In this document: one piece after another, positions 33,416 to 35,263 of the stretch
Layout of the letters: the number at the start of each line of letters is the position of its first letter
Numbering within the stretch: the stretch's first letter is position 1
NCBI GenBank assembly: GCA_946478775.1
Contig: CAMLDR010000021.1
Coordinates: 1-35,263 of the forward strand
Direction: 5' to 3'
Origin: an uncultured Flavobacteriales bacterium
Lineage (GTDB): Bacteria; Bacteroidota; Bacteroidia; Flavobacteriales; Crocinitomicaceae
DNA length: 35,263 nt
The notes under the pieces: model-generated
Databases searched by the model: none
What the model was told of the DNA's origin: nothing
The model's input: the letters and a program-made list of their open reading frames with translations, nothing else
Program-made: the position numbers and the translations under genes

Positions 33416-33685
33416 TTACAAGGAAATTATTCCCGGGATTATCTGAGCTTTTTCATAAACTGCAATGATGGAATCTACGTCCAGCATCATTTCTTTCACA
33501 CTTACACTGACAAACTTGCCATTACTTGACTCGTGAAACTGGATTTGTGCCGTTTCATCAAACAAAGCAGCAGTTTGAGCCAGGGAATGAGGAGTATTGG
33601 GCACAATGAACTTAAAAAAATAAACATTGGGCCATTCCAGCAAACTCAGTTGTTCTTTTAAACTATCAAAGGTTCCTTCACTCAT
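33416..33685 (-). CDS. DUF493 (YbeD-like) family protein
   Basis: An 89-residue cytosolic protein of the YbeD/DUF493 type. FDSLKEQLSLLEWPNVYFFKFIVPN (6-30) has the family's WPxxYxFKFI start, and ESSNGKFVSVSVKEMMLDVDSIIAVYEKAQ matches the ferredoxin-like second half. YbeD lies next to lipoate genes in enterobacteria, but the role is unclear and no lipoate gene is adjacent here. A TGA lies in frame two codons before the ATG, which fixes the start. Confidence 0.85.
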   Translation of the reverse strand: MSEGTFDSLKEQLSLLEWPNVYFFKFIVPNTPHSLAQTAALFDETAQIQFHESSNGKFVSVSVKEMMLDVDSIIAVYEKAQIIPGIISL

Positions 33686-33756
33686 TATTCACGTATTTTC
33701 GGTATTACTTACTGCAATCCATTCAACTCCCGGCGTGCCATCCGGATTAAAAATGC

Positions 33757-34332
33757 TCAATGCAGGTATTTCGGCAGCAAAGATAAACGCTTTAACGCAA
33801 GTAAGAAGCCTTTTTCAAGCTCACTTTTATTCTTTTCCAGATCAGCGAAGGTCAACCAGCCTTTTTGCGCTGCTTGTTTTAATCCGTTTTGGATCAGCAT
33901 CGGGTCTGGTTCTACTCCAAATACGGGCTCTTCATCCGTCCAATCTGCGGAAACAAATTGTTCTGAAAAAACAGTGTCCATGCTTAAACCTTCCTCTAAA
34001 AGGGCGGCCAGTGCAGCGGGGGATTCGGTTTGTGTGAATGCCATTTTCCATTGGCTCTTGGCTTTCATATAGCTTTCCCACAAGTTCAGTACCTCATCGC
34101 TTGGCTGAAAAGAATACGTAAAAGACGTTTTTGGCTGATCCTGAAATAGTTTTTGCTCCGCAGCAATATCAGCAAGCAGCTTTAAACGGGCCAGTTTTGA
34201 CTTCAGCGTCAATCTTAACAAAGGTTTGGCAAGAATGGATTTCCGGATCTCAAAAAGTTCCGTTTCAATAGCATCAGCCACTTCATCCGGACTTTCAATA
34301 CGAAGAAACGCCAGAATCTCTTTCTGATCCAC
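33757..34332 (-). CDS. helical protein of unknown function
   Basis: A 191-residue, mainly helical, Leu/Lys/Glu-rich cytosolic protein with no signal peptide or membrane segment. Conserved-looking points are a Trp-containing LWESYMKAKSQWKMAFTQ stretch, a VSADWTDEEPVFGVEPDPM segment and a C-terminal KGWLTFADLEKNKSELEKGF. I do not recognise it. It starts with GTG sharing its G with the terC stop (TAGTG), so it is translationally coupled to terC. Confidence 0.6.
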   Translation of the reverse strand: MDQKEILAFLRIESPDEVADAIETELFEIRKSILAKPLLRLTLKSKLARLKLLADIAAEQKLFQDQPKTSFTYSFQPSDEVLNLWESYMKAKSQWKMAFTQTESPAALAALLEEGLSMDTVFSEQFVSADWTDEEPVFGVEPDPMLIQNGLKQAAQKGWLTFADLEKNKSELEKGFLLALKRLSLLPKYLH

Positions 34333-35111
34333 TATTCAGGCTCATTTTGGTTTTTACGCGCGCGGATATTGAGAAACTCAACTAACAAGGCATAAACCAT
34401 CGCGAAATAGATATATCCTTTCGGAATGTGCTGGCCAAAGGATTCTGCAATCAACAGTACCCCGATCGTTACCAGGAACCCAAGCGCAATCATTTTAATG
34501 GTTGGTCGGGCGTTGATAAAGTTTGCAATAGGCCTTGCAAAGATCAGCATGATGATCATCGAAATAACAACCGCCAACACGATAATGATAAACGGATTTC
34601 CATGCGTTTCGTGACGAATATCGTTGGTCATACCAATCGCTGAAATAACGGAGTCAAAACTAAAAATGAAGTCAATTGCAACAATTTGAAGGACCACAGC
34701 CCCCAAACGGACTTTTTTCTTCTTTTTTGCTTCTGCGTGTGATCCTTTTATGCTGGAATGCATTTCTCCGACAGACTTATAGATCAGGAAAAGCCCCCCG
34801 ATCAATAATACCAGACTGTGGCCTGTTATTTTTTCATCCGTAAAAGGGAAATAGTGAAGCCATTCTACATTTTTAAACAGAAAGTTTTGATCGAGCTGCA
34901 TAATCCATGAGACCACACTCAGTAAGAGCAATCGAATGATCAATGCTAAACTCAGACCCAAGATACGTGCTTTACGCTGATCTTGTTTTACAAGGGAATC
35001 TGTAATAATCGAGATAAAGATGATGTTATCAATCCCTAAAACAATTTCCAATAAGGTCAATACGACGAGGTAAAAAATCCCCACGCCGGTAGTTAATATC
35101 TCTAATTCCAC
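34332..35111 (-). CDS. TerC family integral membrane protein
   Basis: A 259-residue multi-pass membrane protein of the TerC/Alx family, thought to move metal ions (manganese in some members) or support membrane-protein handling. The conserved TLLEIVLGIDNIIFISI near 18-34 and IVAIDFIFSFDSVISAIGM near 143-161 carry the paired Asp residues of the family. FFARPIAN-like IFARPIANFI and a C-terminal VEFLNIRAR complete the pattern. The start is GTG: an in-frame TAG lies 6 nt upstream. A perfect -7 box lies 16 nt away. Confidence 0.92.
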   Translation of the reverse strand: MELEILTTGVGIFYLVVLTLLEIVLGIDNIIFISIITDSLVKQDQRKARILGLSLALIIRLLLLSVVSWIMQLDQNFLFKNVEWLHYFPFTDEKITGHSLVLLIGGLFLIYKSVGEMHSSIKGSHAEAKKKKKVRLGAVVLQIVAIDFIFSFDSVISAIGMTNDIRHETHGNPFIIIVLAVVISMIIMLIFARPIANFINARPTIKMIALGFLVTIGVLLIAESFGQHIPKGYIYFAMVYALLVEFLNIRARKNQNEPE

Positions 35112-35127
35112 TTTCTATTTTTTTCGA

Positions 35128-35135
35128 CAAATTTA
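35128..35135 (-). promoter_or_regulatory. -7 box of terC
   Basis: On the minus strand TAAATTTG perfectly matches TAnnTTTG, 16 nt from the GTG start. The remaining 128 bp to the window end are AT-rich and hold no gene that I can see. Confidence 0.5.
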
Positions 35136-35263
35136 ACCTCATTTAAACTATAAAAAATGGAATTGTGATTTTTTTCATTTTTAACAGAATTTTTAGATTT
35201 TAAATTTGGTTTTAAATAACTGATTTACTTACATTAGCATTATTGAACCTTGCCCTATTAAGA

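Overview
The window is a piece of a Bacteroidota chromosome, most likely Flavobacteriales and perhaps a Fluviicola-like Crocinitomicaceae (the family is inference). Lineage markers are a PorP/SprF-type protein of the type IX secretion system, an LpxC-FabZ fusion, several perfect TAnnTTTG promoter boxes, weak Shine-Dalgarno sequences, and many small signal-peptide or lipoprotein genes. Gene density and style are even throughout. I see no transposase, integrase, phage gene, CRISPR array, toxin-antitoxin pair or rRNA; one tRNA-His is present.

Layout. 1-3.0 kb (minus): ftsK, cut by the left edge inside its Walker A motif, preceded by two related small envelope proteins. 3.2-6.2 kb (plus): an arginase-family ureohydrolase and argS. 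6.3-9.15 kb (minus): a YmgE-like membrane protein, then holA-rsmE-DUF4159, tightly packed. 9.15-9.6 kb: gene-free DNA with two sorts of direct repeat. 9.6-11.65 kb: a small orphan HsdR N-terminal-like protein converging on prfC, both ending inside one palindrome. 11.65-12.17 kb: gene-free, hairpin-rich DNA. 12.2-16.1 kb: a PorP/SprF-like protein (minus) divergent from ung, then hemE and an OmpA-type protein. 16.25-20.3 kb (plus): two small unknowns, a PorV/FadL-like barrel overlapping a helix-hairpin-helix outer-membrane protein, and an ankyrin protein. 20.5-21.2 kb: a PfpI/DJ-1 protein and tRNA-His, convergent, with a strong bidirectional terminator between them. 21.4-26.45 kb (plus): a Gfo/Idh/MocA oxidoreductase, a lipoprotein, a WcaJ-type sugar-phosphate transferase, an extended SDR and a steroid 5-alpha-reductase-like membrane protein. 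26.5-31.7 kb (minus): lpxD-lpxC/fabZ-lpxA (early lipid A synthesis), an Rrf2 regulator and a RumA-type rRNA methyltransferase. 31.8-35.1 kb (minus): a conserved unknown, trxA, an inner-membrane protein with a sorting-domain-like tail, a DUF493 protein, an unknown, and terC.

Much of the window is housekeeping: replication and segregation, rRNA modification, translation, haem and lipid A synthesis. The less explained part is envelope biology: the outer-membrane pair at 17-20 kb, the glycan/lipid-like cluster at 21-26 kb, and the sorting-domain-like protein at 33 kb.

The most distinctive non-coding signals are three 28-bp palindromes of one design placed right after genes; a five-copy 11-bp tandem repeat; a cluster of hairpins at 11.78-12.04 kb; and a set of genes whose TAnnTTTG box sits only 4-5 nt before the start codon, suggesting leaderless mRNAs. 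I see no clear new defence or mobile system here.
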